A stretch of DNA of 64,000 nt, from positions 150,426 to 214,425 of the forward strand of contig NZ_JADPRZ010000004.1 in NCBI RefSeq assembly GCF_017347095.1, written 5' to 3'. Shown one piece after another: positions 34,427 through 43,676 of this stretch; positions within the stretch are counted from its first letter, which is position 1; each line of letters starts with the position of its first letter. Both the position numbers and the translations under genes were made by a program. The notes under the pieces are model-generated. The model was not told where the DNA came from and searched no databases. It was given only the letters and a program-made list of their open reading frames with translations. The DNA comes from Sporosarcina sp. E16_8. GTDB lineage: Bacteria; Bacillota; Bacilli; Bacillales_A; Planococcaceae.

Positions 34427-35308
34427 TTACGATCCTACAAAATCGCCACCATCCACATGTATCGTCTGGCCGGTCATATAACTAGAATCACTTGAAGCCA
34501 GAAACACATAGGCTGGTGCATTTTCAGCAGGTTGGCCGCGACGTTTAACAGGTGTGTTTGCCCCATGTTCTTTGACTTTTTTCGCGTCAAACGTTGCTGG
34601 GATGAGTGGTGTCCAAATTGGACCAGGCGCAACGGCGTTGACACGTATCCCTTTTTCGCCCAAGTTCAGTGCGAGTGACCGTGTAAAGGAAGTAATCGCT
34701 CCTTTTGTCGCGGAGTAATCGAGCAATTCTTTAGCCCCGTTATACGCTGTAATGGATGATGTATTGACGATAGTATCACCGTTTGTCATATGATTTATAG
34801 CCGCCTTCGTCATATAAAATAAGCCGAAGAAATTCGTATCGAACGTTTCCCGAAGCTGGTCTGCTGAAATCAACGAGATATCTTTTTGTGGAAACTGTTT
34901 ACCAGCATTGTTGACAAGAATATTCAAACCACCGAATTCATTAATAACCTTATCCACCAATTGCTCGCAATGTTCTTCCTCGCTGATATCGATTCGGATT
35001 TTCAGCGCTTTTCCACCATAACCTTTAATGAGTTCCACTGTTTTATCCGCGTCGATATCCTCCTGTTCACTTAAATATGCAATCGCCACATTCGCGCCTT
35101 CTTTTGCGAAGGCGACCGCTACTGCCCGACCGATCCCGCTATCACCACCTGTAATCAAAGCGCATTTTCCTTTCAATTTTCCTGAACCTACATAATTTTC
35201 ATCATCATAAATCGGTGCAGGATCCATTTCCGCCTCCACACCGGGTTGATGAGCTTGAGTCTGCCCTGAAACCTGTTTATCAATTTTTTCATATTTATCT
35301 TTTGGCAA
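34427..35308 (-). CDS. Short-chain dehydrogenase/reductase, general-stress type
   Basis: 293-aa SDR with the N-terminal extension (about 45 residues, Gln/Pro/Asp rich) typical of the Bacillus YdaD/YhdF/YhxC group. The cofactor motif is TGGDSGIGRA. NNAG is present. The catalytic Ser lies in VNTSSITAY and the Tyr-Lys pair in DYSATKGA. The TTG at 35308 is chosen because GGGAGGAG lies 5 nt upstream; an ATG at 35323 overlaps that site. A SigB-like promoter lies just upstream, fitting the general-stress role of the Bacillus relatives. Substrate unknown. Confidence 0.9.
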   Translation of the reverse strand: MPKDKYEKIDKQVSGQTQAHQPGVEAEMDPAPIYDDENYVGSGKLKGKCALITGGDSGIGRAVAVAFAKEGANVAIAYLSEQEDIDADKTVELIKGYGGKALKIRIDISEEEHCEQLVDKVINEFGGLNILVNNAGKQFPQKDISLISADQLRETFDTNFFGLFYMTKAAINHMTNGDTIVNTSSITAYNGAKELLDYSATKGAITSFTRSLALNLGEKGIRVNAVAPGPIWTPLIPATFDAKKVKEHGANTPVKRRGQPAENAPAYVFLASSDSSYMTGQTIHVDGGDFVGS

Positions 35309-35346
35309 AATAACTCCTCCCATACAAATGGTCTTAATAAGAAGTG

Positions 35347-35372
35347 ATTCCCTATAGTCTAATAAAATAAAC
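35347..35372 (-). promoter_or_regulatory. SigB-like promoter of the SDR gene
   Basis: On the minus strand GTTTAT, 14 bp, GGGAAT, close to the SigB consensus GTTTAA-N12-15-GGGTAT. It lies 39 bp before the gene's start. Confidence 0.6.
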
Positions 35373-35376
35373 GAAA

Positions 35377-35421
35377 AACGCTAAGATAGCCCGAAATGAG
35401 AGGGATCTTAGCGTTTCGTTT
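35377..35421. terminator. Terminator after the DASS transporter
   Basis: AACGCTAAGAT (35377-35387) pairs with ATCTTAGCGTT (35405-35415), with T-rich flanks on the minus strand downstream of the DASS gene. Confidence 0.82.
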
Positions 35422-35425
35422 GAAA

Positions 35426-36910
35426 TTATAGAAGTCCAATCCATTTCCAATACGTAGCACTAAACAGCAGGATGAGTAAATACCCGATAACTGTTAGCGC
35501 TATACCGGATTTCAAGAAATCCTTTACCGTAAATGAACCAGTTCCGTAAGCGAGCATGTTTTGCGGTGCGCTGACCGGAAGAAGGAAACCAAAACTGATA
35601 ACGAATTGTTGGATCAAGACGAATCCGACGCTGTTGGCATCCAAGGAAATCGTCGTTGTAAGCGCGATGAAAATCGGGATTAGCGCCGATGATAAGCTCG
35701 TCGCACTGGCGAATCCGAGGTGAATGAGAATGTTGAATAATGACAGCAAGGCAATCGTTGCAAGAAGCGGCATATTTTCAAGTCCCATTGCACCGAAGAC
35801 CCTATTGGATAGCCATTGAGCGCCTCCTGTATCCAAGAGGACGGTACCAAGCGCAATCCCTACTGCAAAAACGATGATTGTTCCCCAGGGAATAAGTTTC
35901 TCAACCGTTTTCCAGTCGAATACTCCGATTTTGGGAGAGAGAAGAATCGCAATTGCCACGAGTGTCACAGTCGTCGTATCAAATGGGTGGAGTACTTCTT
36001 CTGTTGACCAGAAGAATAGCAGTGTAAGTGCGACAAAAATTAATCTTTTTTCTGTCGATTTCATCGGGCCAAGTTCTTTCAGTTGACCTTGGATCAATTC
36101 CTTCCCGCCTTCGACAACTTGTGTTTCTGGCTTAATCAATTTAATCATTATGAAATACAATGCAATAGACATAAGGATTGACCAAGGAGCTGCATACAAG
36201 AACCAAGCTCCCCAAGAGACGGATACACCCATTTCCTTTTCGATGAAACCGAGCGCAACCATATTTTGTGCGGCACCAGTTTTAATCCCGATATTCCAGA
36301 TGGAGACCGACTGGACTGCAGTGATGACAAGAAGTGCACCAAGACGACTATTATGAGGTAGTCCGAACGCTGCAACCATTCCGAGAAGAATCGGAACAAC
36401 TGCGCCCGCACGTGCTGTTGCACTTGGAACGAAGAATGCAAGTACAATGGATACGATTATGGCACCGAAAACGATAGCCCCCGTTTTAACCCCAACTTTT
36501 GACAGGATATAGAGAGCCAACCGTTTGTGGAGATTTGTCGCTTGCATCGCTGCGGCCAAAAATAGGGCGGCAGCAACAAGTGCAACCGCGGAGTTAGAAA
36601 ATCCACCAAGGGCTAACTTAAGGGCTGCTTTTGTGCCGAGTATCTCATCGGGATTCGCCATATCGGGTGCAAGGCCGAGTGTCACGGCAATAAGGCCAAT
36701 AATCATTGCCGAACTTACCGGATAAGCCACCGCTTCCGTCATCCAAAGAATGACGGCAAATGCCAAAATAGCAAGTGCACGTTGCCCCATTACAGGCAAG
36801 TCACCGGAATTAGGAAGAAGCATGATGATAATCATGACTGTGAATGCAAGGGCAATCCAATATGGTTTTAAATTTCGTTTTGGCTTAGTAATATTTTCTA
36901 TACTTTCCAA
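35426..36910 (-). CDS. DASS-family sodium/dicarboxylate symporter
   Basis: 494-aa secondary transporter of the divalent anion:sodium symporter (SLC13) family with about 12 TM helices. Typical elements are the first hairpin region FFVPSATARAGAVVPI (S-A/N-T signature), WTTE/WSTEE-like segment, and the second-half HLGFASATSLSSALIPI. Likely cargo is a C4 dicarboxylate or related acid. The TTG at 36910 is preferred, with AAAGGG upstream; the longer frame to 36949 has no ribosome site. It is divergent from zagA. Confidence 0.88.
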   Translation of the reverse strand: MESIENITKPKRNLKPYWIALAFTVMIIIMLLPNSGDLPVMGQRALAILAFAVILWMTEAVAYPVSSAMIIGLIAVTLGLAPDMANPDEILGTKAALKLALGGFSNSAVALVAAALFLAAAMQATNLHKRLALYILSKVGVKTGAIVFGAIIVSIVLAFFVPSATARAGAVVPILLGMVAAFGLPHNSRLGALLVITAVQSVSIWNIGIKTGAAQNMVALGFIEKEMGVSVSWGAWFLYAAPWSILMSIALYFIMIKLIKPETQVVEGGKELIQGQLKELGPMKSTEKRLIFVALTLLFFWSTEEVLHPFDTTTVTLVAIAILLSPKIGVFDWKTVEKLIPWGTIIVFAVGIALGTVLLDTGGAQWLSNRVFGAMGLENMPLLATIALLSLFNILIHLGFASATSLSSALIPIFIALTTTISLDANSVGFVLIQQFVISFGFLLPVSAPQNMLAYGTGSFTVKDFLKSGIALTVIGYLLILLFSATYWKWIGLL

Positions 36911-37091
36911 ATGTAATCGACCCTTTCTTATATAAATATAGCTACACATTTACATTACCCAACAAACGATGGCATTGAAACTAATAGGCTTGATAGTCTA
37001 AAGCAATTCGATGGAATTTGTGAAATTAAGCTGTAAAACGTAATTACGTGAGTTTGAAAATCATTAAAAAAGGGGTTTTTTCATTTTTTAC

Positions 37092-37120
37092 TTGCATTAC
37101 TAAATATCTCTGTGTAATAT
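37092..37120 (+). promoter_or_regulatory. SigA promoter of zagA
   Basis: TTGCAT, 17 bp, TAATAT, directly before the Zur box. Confidence 0.55.
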
Positions 37121-37123
37121 ATG

Positions 37124-37142
37124 AATCGTAATCATTACGATT
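37124..37142. promoter_or_regulatory. Zur box of zagA
   Basis: AATCGTAATCATTACGATT is a perfect 9-1-9 palindrome containing TCGTAATNATTACGA, the Bacillus Zur consensus. It sits at the predicted start of transcription, 22 bp before the gene. Confidence 0.92.
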
Positions 37143-37163
37143 TGAGGTGAGGGGCAGTCCATT

Positions 37164-38357
37164 ATGAATGAAATAAAAAAGATTCCAGTCACGGTGTTGA
37201 GCGGCTATCTTGGAGCGGGTAAGACAACCGTTTTAAATCATCTACTTGCGAATCGCGAAGGCCTACGAATTGCGGTCATCGTCAATGATATGAGTGAAAT
37301 AAATATCGATTCGGCTTTAATTAAGAACAATGGGTTTTCACGTACGGAAGAAAAGCTTGTGGAGCTATCGAATGGCTGTATATGCTGCACATTACGTGAA
37401 GATTTAATGATAGAAGTGGAAAAACTCGCGGCTGAAGGCGATATCGACTATATCGTCATTGAATCGACGGGTATTTCTGAACCAATTCCCATTGCACAAA
37501 CGTTCACGTACATTGATGAAGAAATCGGAATCGACTTATCCAAAGTGTGCAGACTCGATAGTATGGTAACGGTTGTGGATGCGTTCCGTTTCTGGAAGGA
37601 CTATGAAAGCGGGGAAACTTTGCTCGAACGTAAGCAAACCGATGATGAAAATGATCATCGTGATATAGCAGACCTATTAGTCAATCAACTTGAATTTGCT
37701 AATCTATTACTAGTAAATAAATTGGATCTTATTGATGAAGATTATAAAGAGCCATTTTTTGCGTTCCTTAAGAAGATAAATCCAGACGCAGAGATCATAC
37801 AGATTGAATTCGGCCGTGTGGATCCTGCGAAGATTTTGAACCGCCAGTTGTTTGACTTCGACAAGTCGAGTCAAGGGGCGGGGTGGATAAAGGAATTAAA
37901 CGAGGAGCATGTACCGGAAACTGATGAATACGGCATAACATCTTTTGTGTATAGGAGGAGACGTCCATTCCATCCGGTGAGATGGCATCAATGGCTAACC
38001 GGTTTTCCACAAGAGATTGTTCGCTCAAAAGGTTTTTTCTGGTTGGCGACGCGGCCGGAAATGGCAGGATTATTATCGCAGGCTGGTTCTTCAATTATAT
38101 TCCAGGGGGCAGGGCAGTGGATTGCAGCACTTCCAAAAGCGCAGCAAAAGCTAGTTTTCGCGGACGACCCGGAATTGCTGAAACGTTGGGATGACAAGCA
38201 CGGTGATCGTCAAACGGAGCTCGTATTCATCGGACTTGATATGGACAGAGAAGAGATTGAGGAGGATCTAGATGGTTGTTTGTTAACAGATGAAGAAATG
38301 GCGATAGATTGGTCTGGATTTGCAGATCCGCTGCCGAAGTTCGTGGCGGCTGAATAG
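37164..38357 (+). CDS. zagA: Zinc-responsive COG0523 GTPase metallochaperone ZagA (YciC)
   Basis: 397-aa GTPase of the CobW/COG0523 family. Walker A is GYLGAGKTT and the metal motif is GCICCTL (CxCC). The G4 motif is NKLDL. The C-terminal CobW_C domain begins near [17 protein letters not shown]. In Bacillus, ZagA (formerly YciC) is made under zinc starvation and supports folate synthesis by delivering zinc to FolE. The perfect Zur box upstream makes the same role very likely. GAGGTGAGG lies upstream of the ATG. Terminator downstream. Confidence 0.93.
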   Translation: MNEIKKIPVTVLSGYLGAGKTTVLNHLLANREGLRIAVIVNDMSEINIDSALIKNNGFSRTEEKLVELSNGCICCTLREDLMIEVEKLAAEGDIDYIVIESTGISEPIPIAQTFTYIDEEIGIDLSKVCRLDSMVTVVDAFRFWKDYESGETLLERKQTDDENDHRDIADLLVNQLEFANLLLVNKLDLIDEDYKEPFFAFLKKINPDAEIIQIEFGRVDPAKILNRQLFDFDKSSQGAGWIKELNEEHVPETDEYGITSFVYRRRRPFHPVRWHQWLTGFPQEIVRSKGFFWLATRPEMAGLLSQAGSSIIFQGAGQWIAALPKAQQKLVFADDPELLKRWDDKHGDRQTELVFIGLDMDREEIEEDLDGCLLTDEEMAIDWSGFADPLPKFVAAE

Positions 38358-38437
38358 GGAGAATGATTGGTTCGTGGGGTAATGATCGGTCCACAAGTTT
38401 TTAACGCCACCCAACCAGCTTTTACTACTAAACAAAC

Positions 38438-38485
38438 AAGGGCTATGCCGTAAGTCGTAAATTACCGACTTACGGCATAGCCCTT
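38438..38485. terminator. Convergent terminator between zagA and the AtoE-type gene
   Basis: A perfect 20-bp stem (38438-38457 with 38466-38485), 8-nt loop, T-rich on the plus strand and A-rich on the other side. Confidence 0.92.
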
Positions 38486-38495
38486 TTTAATTATT

Positions 38496-39809
38496 TTAGA
38501 AGAAAAACAATCCGATACTAATGATGATACCGCTTAGAAAGAGAACAAATAAACAATATCCCATAATATCCTTCGCGCGAAGTCCAGCGATTGCGAGTGC
38601 AGGAAGTGCCCAAAACGGCTGGATCATATTTGTCCATGCATCACCCCAAGCGATGGCCATTGCTGTTTTCGAATAGCTGACGCCAAGTGTTTGTGCTGCA
38701 TCCAGCATGATAGGAGCTTGCACAGCCCATTGTCCTCCGCCCGATGGTACGAAGAAGTTTACAATTCCCGCTGCGTAAAACGTGAAGAGTGGGAATGTAT
38801 GCTCATTCGAAATACTGACGAACGATTCGGAAATGACACCCGCAAGACCAGAGGCAACCATCATTCCCATAATTCCCGCATAGAATGGGAATTGGATAAT
38901 GATACCGCCCGCCGTCTTCACAGCATTCGTAACCGCTGCAAGGAATCGTTTCGGTGTCCCGTGGAAAATGATTCCGAGCGTGAAGAATATCAAGTTGACG
39001 ATATTCAAATTCAAATCGAAGCCTTTTAAAACAAAATGCTGAATCAGGTAGACGAGACCGAGCGCACCAATCAGCATGGAAAGCGTAACACTGTTTTCAA
39101 GCTTGCTTGCTGGTGTGCGATCTGTATCTTTATCAATTTCAATAGGTTCTTCCAACAGCTTCGGATCTACAGTAACCGTATCTTCCGGTTTCGGCATCAT
39201 GAAGCGGTTCAAAATCGGAACGGAGATAATAAGTGCGACAACAATAATTATGTTATAGCTTGAAAAAATCGTTTCTGACGTCGGAACAACACCCATGATG
39301 CCTGCGAATGGGTGATCTGCTGTCGCAATTGAAAGTGGAATCGATCCACCAAGTCCACCGTGCCAAATGATGAAACCTGAGTAAGCGCTTGCAATTAAGA
39401 GTCGATAGTCGACCGTTGTTACTTTACGTGCAATCTCTTTCGCAAAAAGTGCACCGATAACGAGACCGAATCCCCAATTAATCCAACAAGCAATCAGTGA
39501 TACAACTGAAACTAGAAGAATTGCAGAACCAGGTGATTTCGCGAAACCTGCCAGAGTACTTAATAGTTACTTGAATACTGGACTGCTTGCTAACACATGC
39601 CCCGCAACAAGAACAATAACCATTTGCATTGTAAATGCGAGAAGCCCCCAGAAACCATCTCCCCAATACGTAACCATGTCGAGAGGTCCGGAATCAGTTA
39701 ATCCGAGGCCTAGCAAGAATACGACCAACGTCAGAATTGCGACGAAGATATATGGATCCGGTAAATACCGCTCCATTAGTGTATTCGACCACCTTGTTAA
39801 TACTTTCAC
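38496..39809 (-). pseudogene. AtoE-type short-chain fatty acid transporter broken by one in-frame stop
   Basis: Read through, this is a 437-codon membrane transporter of the AtoE/TIGR00366 family, the expected length. It starts at GTG 39809 (GGGGGATG upstream), MKVLTRWSNTLMERYLPDPY. After 80 codons, at LASSPVFK, a TAA (39567-39569) appears. The same frame then continues without loss as LLSTLAGFAKSPGSAILLV to the end, with no shift. A CAA to TAA change would explain it. The second part has an internal ATG at 39296. A functional full-length protein needs suppression or a sequencing error. Role if intact: uptake of short-chain fatty acids such as acetoacetate or butyrate. Confidence 0.85.
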
Positions 39810-39847
39810 AAAACATCCCCCTCTTCTCTTGTCCTTCCTAAGCTTAT

Positions 39848-39886
39848 ACTATGCTAGCCATTCAATCGATATGTTTTTAGCATAGT
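39848..39886. promoter_or_regulatory. Inverted repeat ACTATGCTA-N21-TAGCATAGT
   Basis: Perfect 9-bp arms in the intergenic space between the divergent AtoE-type and beta-propeller genes, close to the AtoE start. Operator or hairpin; no better assignment. Confidence 0.45.
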
Positions 39887-39990
39887 TTCATAATAAAACA
39901 ACGACTACTAAAAATTTTCAGATTAGTGAAACGAAATCATCCTAACAGAGTCTAATGGTGTAACAAACCAAAAGGGAAGGGTTGGTCAAA

Positions 39991-42141
39991 TTGAAAAAAA
40001 AGGTAAGTTGGCTTTTTATTACGGCATTTATTACAGTAGTTGCAATTTCTATCGCGTTTTTCATCGACAAAGTGACTGTTACGGCATCCAATAGTGCACT
40101 TTTGGACCAGGGATGGCACGCAAACTTCTCCACACCGTTGAAAAAGGACGCATTGGGATCGAATGATTTATATATAGCTGATCGAAATGGAAAGCAGGTA
40201 ACAGCCGACGTTACGCTTGGAAATGCTGGTAATACACTATATGTAAAAGGCCTCGTACCGGGGTCGTATACACTTCACGTCAAGAAAAATGCATTTAAAG
40301 GCAGGGTCTTAAAATCGCTACCAATGGATAAAGTCAAATTTACTGTCCACGAAACCATCGAATCCGTCGCGTCTGCAAAAGAGTTGAAAGCCTATTTCGA
40401 ACGAGCGAATAAAATGCAACAATCAGATCAAACGGTAACAATGGAAATGGAAGATGCAACTTCGTCGAATAGCGCTAAATCAGAATCTGCTAAAAGTAGT
40501 GGTTCAGATCATTCGACAACCAACAATCAAGTCGAAGGAGTCGATGAAGCCGATAGCGTAAAGACAGACGGTAACTATATATATTCTGTAATGGGCAATA
40601 ACAAAGTCACCATTACCGATATCCGCGACCCGAAGAAAATCCAGAAGACTTCGGAAATTAAAATGGAAGAAGAATTTTATCCATCTCAATTGTTCCTACA
40701 CGGCGACACGCTAATTGTCCTTGGTGAGAAATATGAACCTTACAACAACGAAGAGAGTACTAGTGAGGCGAGGACCAGTAGACCAATGAACGGAATGACT
40801 ACGGTTCGTATGTATACTGTTAAGAATCCGAAAACGCCTAAACTTATTCGAGAAATCGGAGCTGAAGGCTATTTAAACGGTGCACGGAAAACAGGAAATA
40901 TGCTGTACTTTGTAACGAATGTACAGCCGAACTTCTGGATAATGAATGAAATCGATGGAGACACGCTTCGTCCCCATGTATATGATTCCATAGAAGGCCC
41001 TGATTCCGAACTGATTGACTACAAGGATATCTCAATTCTACCAGGTGCGATGGAACCAACGTACTCCGTCATTTCAGCCATTGACCTTTCATCACCAGCA
41101 GAGGGTAAGGTTGTGACGAAAGGCTATCTAGGTGCCAGTGAGCAACTCTATATGTCTGAAAAAAATCTGTATTTGGCGGCGACAATTTACGAAACGAACA
41201 CCTCTATATCCAATAAAATGAGTTGGAATCCCGGCACTGCAAACAGTGAATTATTTAAGTTTACATTGAACAAGACAAACGTCACATTTCAAAATTCAGC
41301 CACACTAAAAGGGCATTTACTCAACCAGTTTTCAATGGATGAACACAATGGTTATTTCCGAGTCGTCACGACAGAGGGAAATATGTGGGATGATAAAAAA
41401 CCATCTAAAAACCATCTCTTCATTTTGGATGAAAACCTTAATACCACAGGATCGGTTGAAGGTCTTGCGAAAGGAGAACGCATCTACTCTGCACGTTTCA
41501 TAGGGGATAAGGCCTATATGGTGACGTTCAGGGAAACGGATCCACTGTTTGTTATCGACGTGGCTGATCCGACTGCCCCGAAAGTGCTTGGCGAGCTGAA
41601 AATTCCAGGTTTCAGCAACTACTTGCATCCGCTTGATGAAAACCATCTCATTGGCTTTGGTTATGAAACAGTTGCCGAGAAAAATCCGCAAGGGGGAGAA
41701 CCGCTCATCTTGACGATGGGCATGAAGGTTTCCTTATTCGACGTAACTGATTTCAATAATCCAAAAGAGACGGACACCGAAATCATTGGCGGTCGTGGAA
41801 CATACTCGCCGGTTCAATATGATCACAAAGCATTGTTCCAGCATAAAGAACGAAACTTATACGGTTTCCCAGTATCGGTTTACGATGAAATAGGGAAAGA
41901 TCATAACATCGACTTTCAAAGCTCTGGTGCGCTTGTCTATGAAATTACTCCAGAACACGGTATCGTGCTAAAGGGCGATTTACTGAAAGCGAAAAGCCGC
42001 GGAGAGCAGTACGGGGATTGGGAAAGAGAAATACAGCGCATGCTTTATAGCAAAGACATCTTGTACACAGTTTCAATGAAGGAAATCAAAAATTACTCAC
42101 TTGATACGTATGCGCCAATTGGTAACTTACAAATTGACTGA
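39991..42141 (+). CDS. Secreted beta-propeller domain protein
   Basis: 716-aa exported protein. An N-terminal signal/anchor helix covers about 3-25 (KKKVSWLFITAFITVVAISIAFFI). An Ig-like bacterial domain follows to about 115 (WHANFSTPLKKDALGSNDLYI..., SbsA/Big_5 like). A Ser/Thr/Lys-rich linker precedes the large C-terminal beta-propeller region (about 175-716) with NNQVEGVDEADSVKTDGNYIY at its start, the marker of the Beta_propel family (PF09826-like). Function unknown; extracellular or envelope location is likely. Start TTG 39991 with AAGGG upstream; TTG 39982 is possible. Confidence 0.82.
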   Translation: MKKKVSWLFITAFITVVAISIAFFIDKVTVTASNSALLDQGWHANFSTPLKKDALGSNDLYIADRNGKQVTADVTLGNAGNTLYVKGLVPGSYTLHVKKNAFKGRVLKSLPMDKVKFTVHETIESVASAKELKAYFERANKMQQSDQTVTMEMEDATSSNSAKSESAKSSGSDHSTTNNQVEGVDEADSVKTDGNYIYSVMGNNKVTITDIRDPKKIQKTSEIKMEEEFYPSQLFLHGDTLIVLGEKYEPYNNEESTSEARTSRPMNGMTTVRMYTVKNPKTPKLIREIGAEGYLNGARKTGNMLYFVTNVQPNFWIMNEIDGDTLRPHVYDSIEGPDSELIDYKDISILPGAMEPTYSVISAIDLSSPAEGKVVTKGYLGASEQLYMSEKNLYLAATIYETNTSISNKMSWNPGTANSELFKFTLNKTNVTFQNSATLKGHLLNQFSMDEHNGYFRVVTTEGNMWDDKKPSKNHLFILDENLNTTGSVEGLAKGERIYSARFIGDKAYMVTFRETDPLFVIDVADPTAPKVLGELKIPGFSNYLHPLDENHLIGFGYETVAEKNPQGGEPLILTMGMKVSLFDVTDFNNPKETDTEIIGGRGTYSPVQYDHKALFQHKERNLYGFPVSVYDEIGKDHNIDFQSSGALVYEITPEHGIVLKGDLLKAKSRGEQYGDWEREIQRMLYSKDILYTVSMKEIKNYSLDTYAPIGNLQID

Positions 42142-42158
42142 ATAGGATTCTAAGATGA

Positions 42159-42187
42159 AAGATTCGGACTCGCGCTGGGTCTTTTTC
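42159..42187 (+). terminator. Probable terminator after the beta-propeller gene
   Basis: AAGATTC pairs with GGGTCTT (two T-G pairs) and is followed by TTTCTT. Confidence 0.5.
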
Positions 42188-42367
42188 TTGTGCAGAAAGG
42201 GTATCAACTCACTTTGTTCATTGTTATTTGCCTTCAGCTTCGATAAGATTATTTAATAGAGAGGAATTGGGTTTTATTGCTCTATATAAATGTGATAAAT
42301 GTATACCTATATAAACTCATATAGAGAGACATCGCACTTTATTTCACCTGAGTTAGGAGGACGACAT

Positions 42368-43114
42368 ATGCCAATAGTGGACAAAGAGACAGCAATCGAT
42401 TGCTGTCTGCTCGCGGGACGTCTCATGATGGAAGCTGGAGCAGAGACGTACCGGGTAGAAGATACAATGGCGCGAATGGCTGAAACGCAGCAACTGTCAG
42501 CTACTCATAGTTTCGTTACGCCGACAGGTATTATTTTTTCGCCAGGCAGTCCGCATCATACGAAGCTGATTCGGATAAAGGATCGGACGACGGATCTTGA
42601 AAAGGTTGCACTCGTTAATGACGTTTCACGTAAGCTATCTACAAATGAATATACACTTGAAGAAGCGTACTCTAAGCTCCAAGAAATCGAAAAAACGAAT
42701 GTCATGTTCCCTCTTTGGCTACAGATTATTGCTGCAGCTGTCGCGAGTGGGTGCTTTCTAATCTTGTACAGCGGTCTTTGGATGGATGTACCCGCTGCTA
42801 TCTTCGCGGGAGGTGTCGGATACGTCATAGTGACAAAAATTCATGAGTTGACGAGGGTAAAGTTTTTTGCGGAATTCGTTGGCTCATTGTTTATTGGGCT
42901 TATCGGGTTTACTGCAGTTCAGACCGGACTAGGGCTGGAACTCGATAAAATTATCATTGGATCGGTCATGCCACTCGTTCCAGGCCTACTCATTACGAAT
43001 GCAGTGCGCGATCTGATGGCCGGTCATTTTATGTCGGGATTGTCAAAAGGGGCGGAAGCATTTCTGACGGCATTTGCAATCGGAGCTGGCGTGGCACTAG
43101 TTTTATCTTTCTAA
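42368..43114 (+). CDS. Threonine/serine exporter, ThrE N-terminal part (DUF1212)
   Basis: 248-aa membrane protein matching the N-terminal half of ThrE/YjjP. A cytoplasmic DUF1212 region (LAGRLMMEAGAETYRVEDTM, then FVTPTGIIFSP) is followed by about five TM helices; VMPLVPGLLITNAVRDLMAGHFMSG is conserved. With the next gene it forms a split ThrE exporter of small hydroxy amino acids. ATG at 42368 with AGGAGG 7 nt upstream; the frame opens earlier at 42299 without a site. Confidence 0.9.
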   Translation: MPIVDKETAIDCCLLAGRLMMEAGAETYRVEDTMARMAETQQLSATHSFVTPTGIIFSPGSPHHTKLIRIKDRTTDLEKVALVNDVSRKLSTNEYTLEEAYSKLQEIEKTNVMFPLWLQIIAAAVASGCFLILYSGLWMDVPAAIFAGGVGYVIVTKIHELTRVKFFAEFVGSLFIGLIGFTAVQTGLGLELDKIIIGSVMPLVPGLLITNAVRDLMAGHFMSGLSKGAEAFLTAFAIGAGVALVLSF

Positions 43115-43134
43115 ATGGAAAAGGGGTTTGAGTT

Positions 43135-43590
43135 TTGACGTGGATTGTACAAGCGATTCTTAGTTTCCTTGCGGCGACAGGTTTTGGAATTATATTTAAT
43201 GCCCCACGTAGAATGTTGTTTTATTGCGGTTTTGTAGGGATGACGGGTTGGCTCGTTTATAGCTTGTTTAATGGAATATCGAGCGATCCCGTGCAAGCGT
43301 CATTCCTAGGTGCATTCATGGTTGCGCTCGTTGCTCATATTTTCGCCAAACGTTTTCGTACACCAATGATCATATTCAGTGTCGCTGGAATCATTCCGCT
43401 CGTGCCGGGGGGGATGGCTTATAATGCGATGAGGCATATTGTTGAACAAGATTATTTAACGGCAATTTCATTTGCATCGGGTGCTTTCATGGTATCGGGT
43501 GCGATTGCGATGGGGCTTGTTTTTGCAGAAGTGATTATACAGCTCGTCTTTAGGTCCGGTATCGGAAGGAAGAGGGGGAAAAAGCTTTGA
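43135..43590 (+). CDS. Threonine/serine exporter, ThrE C-terminal part (DUF3815)
   Basis: 151-aa membrane protein with four to five TM helices, matching the ThrE2/YjjB half. PLVPGGMAYNAMRHIV is the counterpart of the PLVPG motif in the preceding protein. Starts at TTG 43135 with AAAAGGGG upstream, 20 bp after its partner; the two are co-transcribed. Confidence 0.9.
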   Translation: MTWIVQAILSFLAATGFGIIFNAPRRMLFYCGFVGMTGWLVYSLFNGISSDPVQASFLGAFMVALVAHIFAKRFRTPMIIFSVAGIIPLVPGGMAYNAMRHIVEQDYLTAISFASGAFMVSGAIAMGLVFAEVIIQLVFRSGIGRKRGKKL

Positions 43591-43616
43591 GAAAAGCGTG
43601 GGTGGCCTAGACAGAT

Positions 43617-43637
43617 AAAAAAAGGGAGTGTCCTCCC
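43617..43637 (-). terminator. Terminator after the PAS-GGDEF-EAL gene
   Basis: On the minus strand GGGAG, 4 nt, CTCCC, then T7. Confidence 0.65.
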
Positions 43638-43676
43638 TATGAAAGATACTCCGTTTCGTTAATTAACATTATTAAA

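Noticed and set aside
34294..34485. Two overlapping plus-strand ORFs of 60-63 codons through the TCATGGC array
   Set aside because: No ribosome sites; both are translations of the tandem repeat and run into the 3' end of the SDR gene on the other strand.
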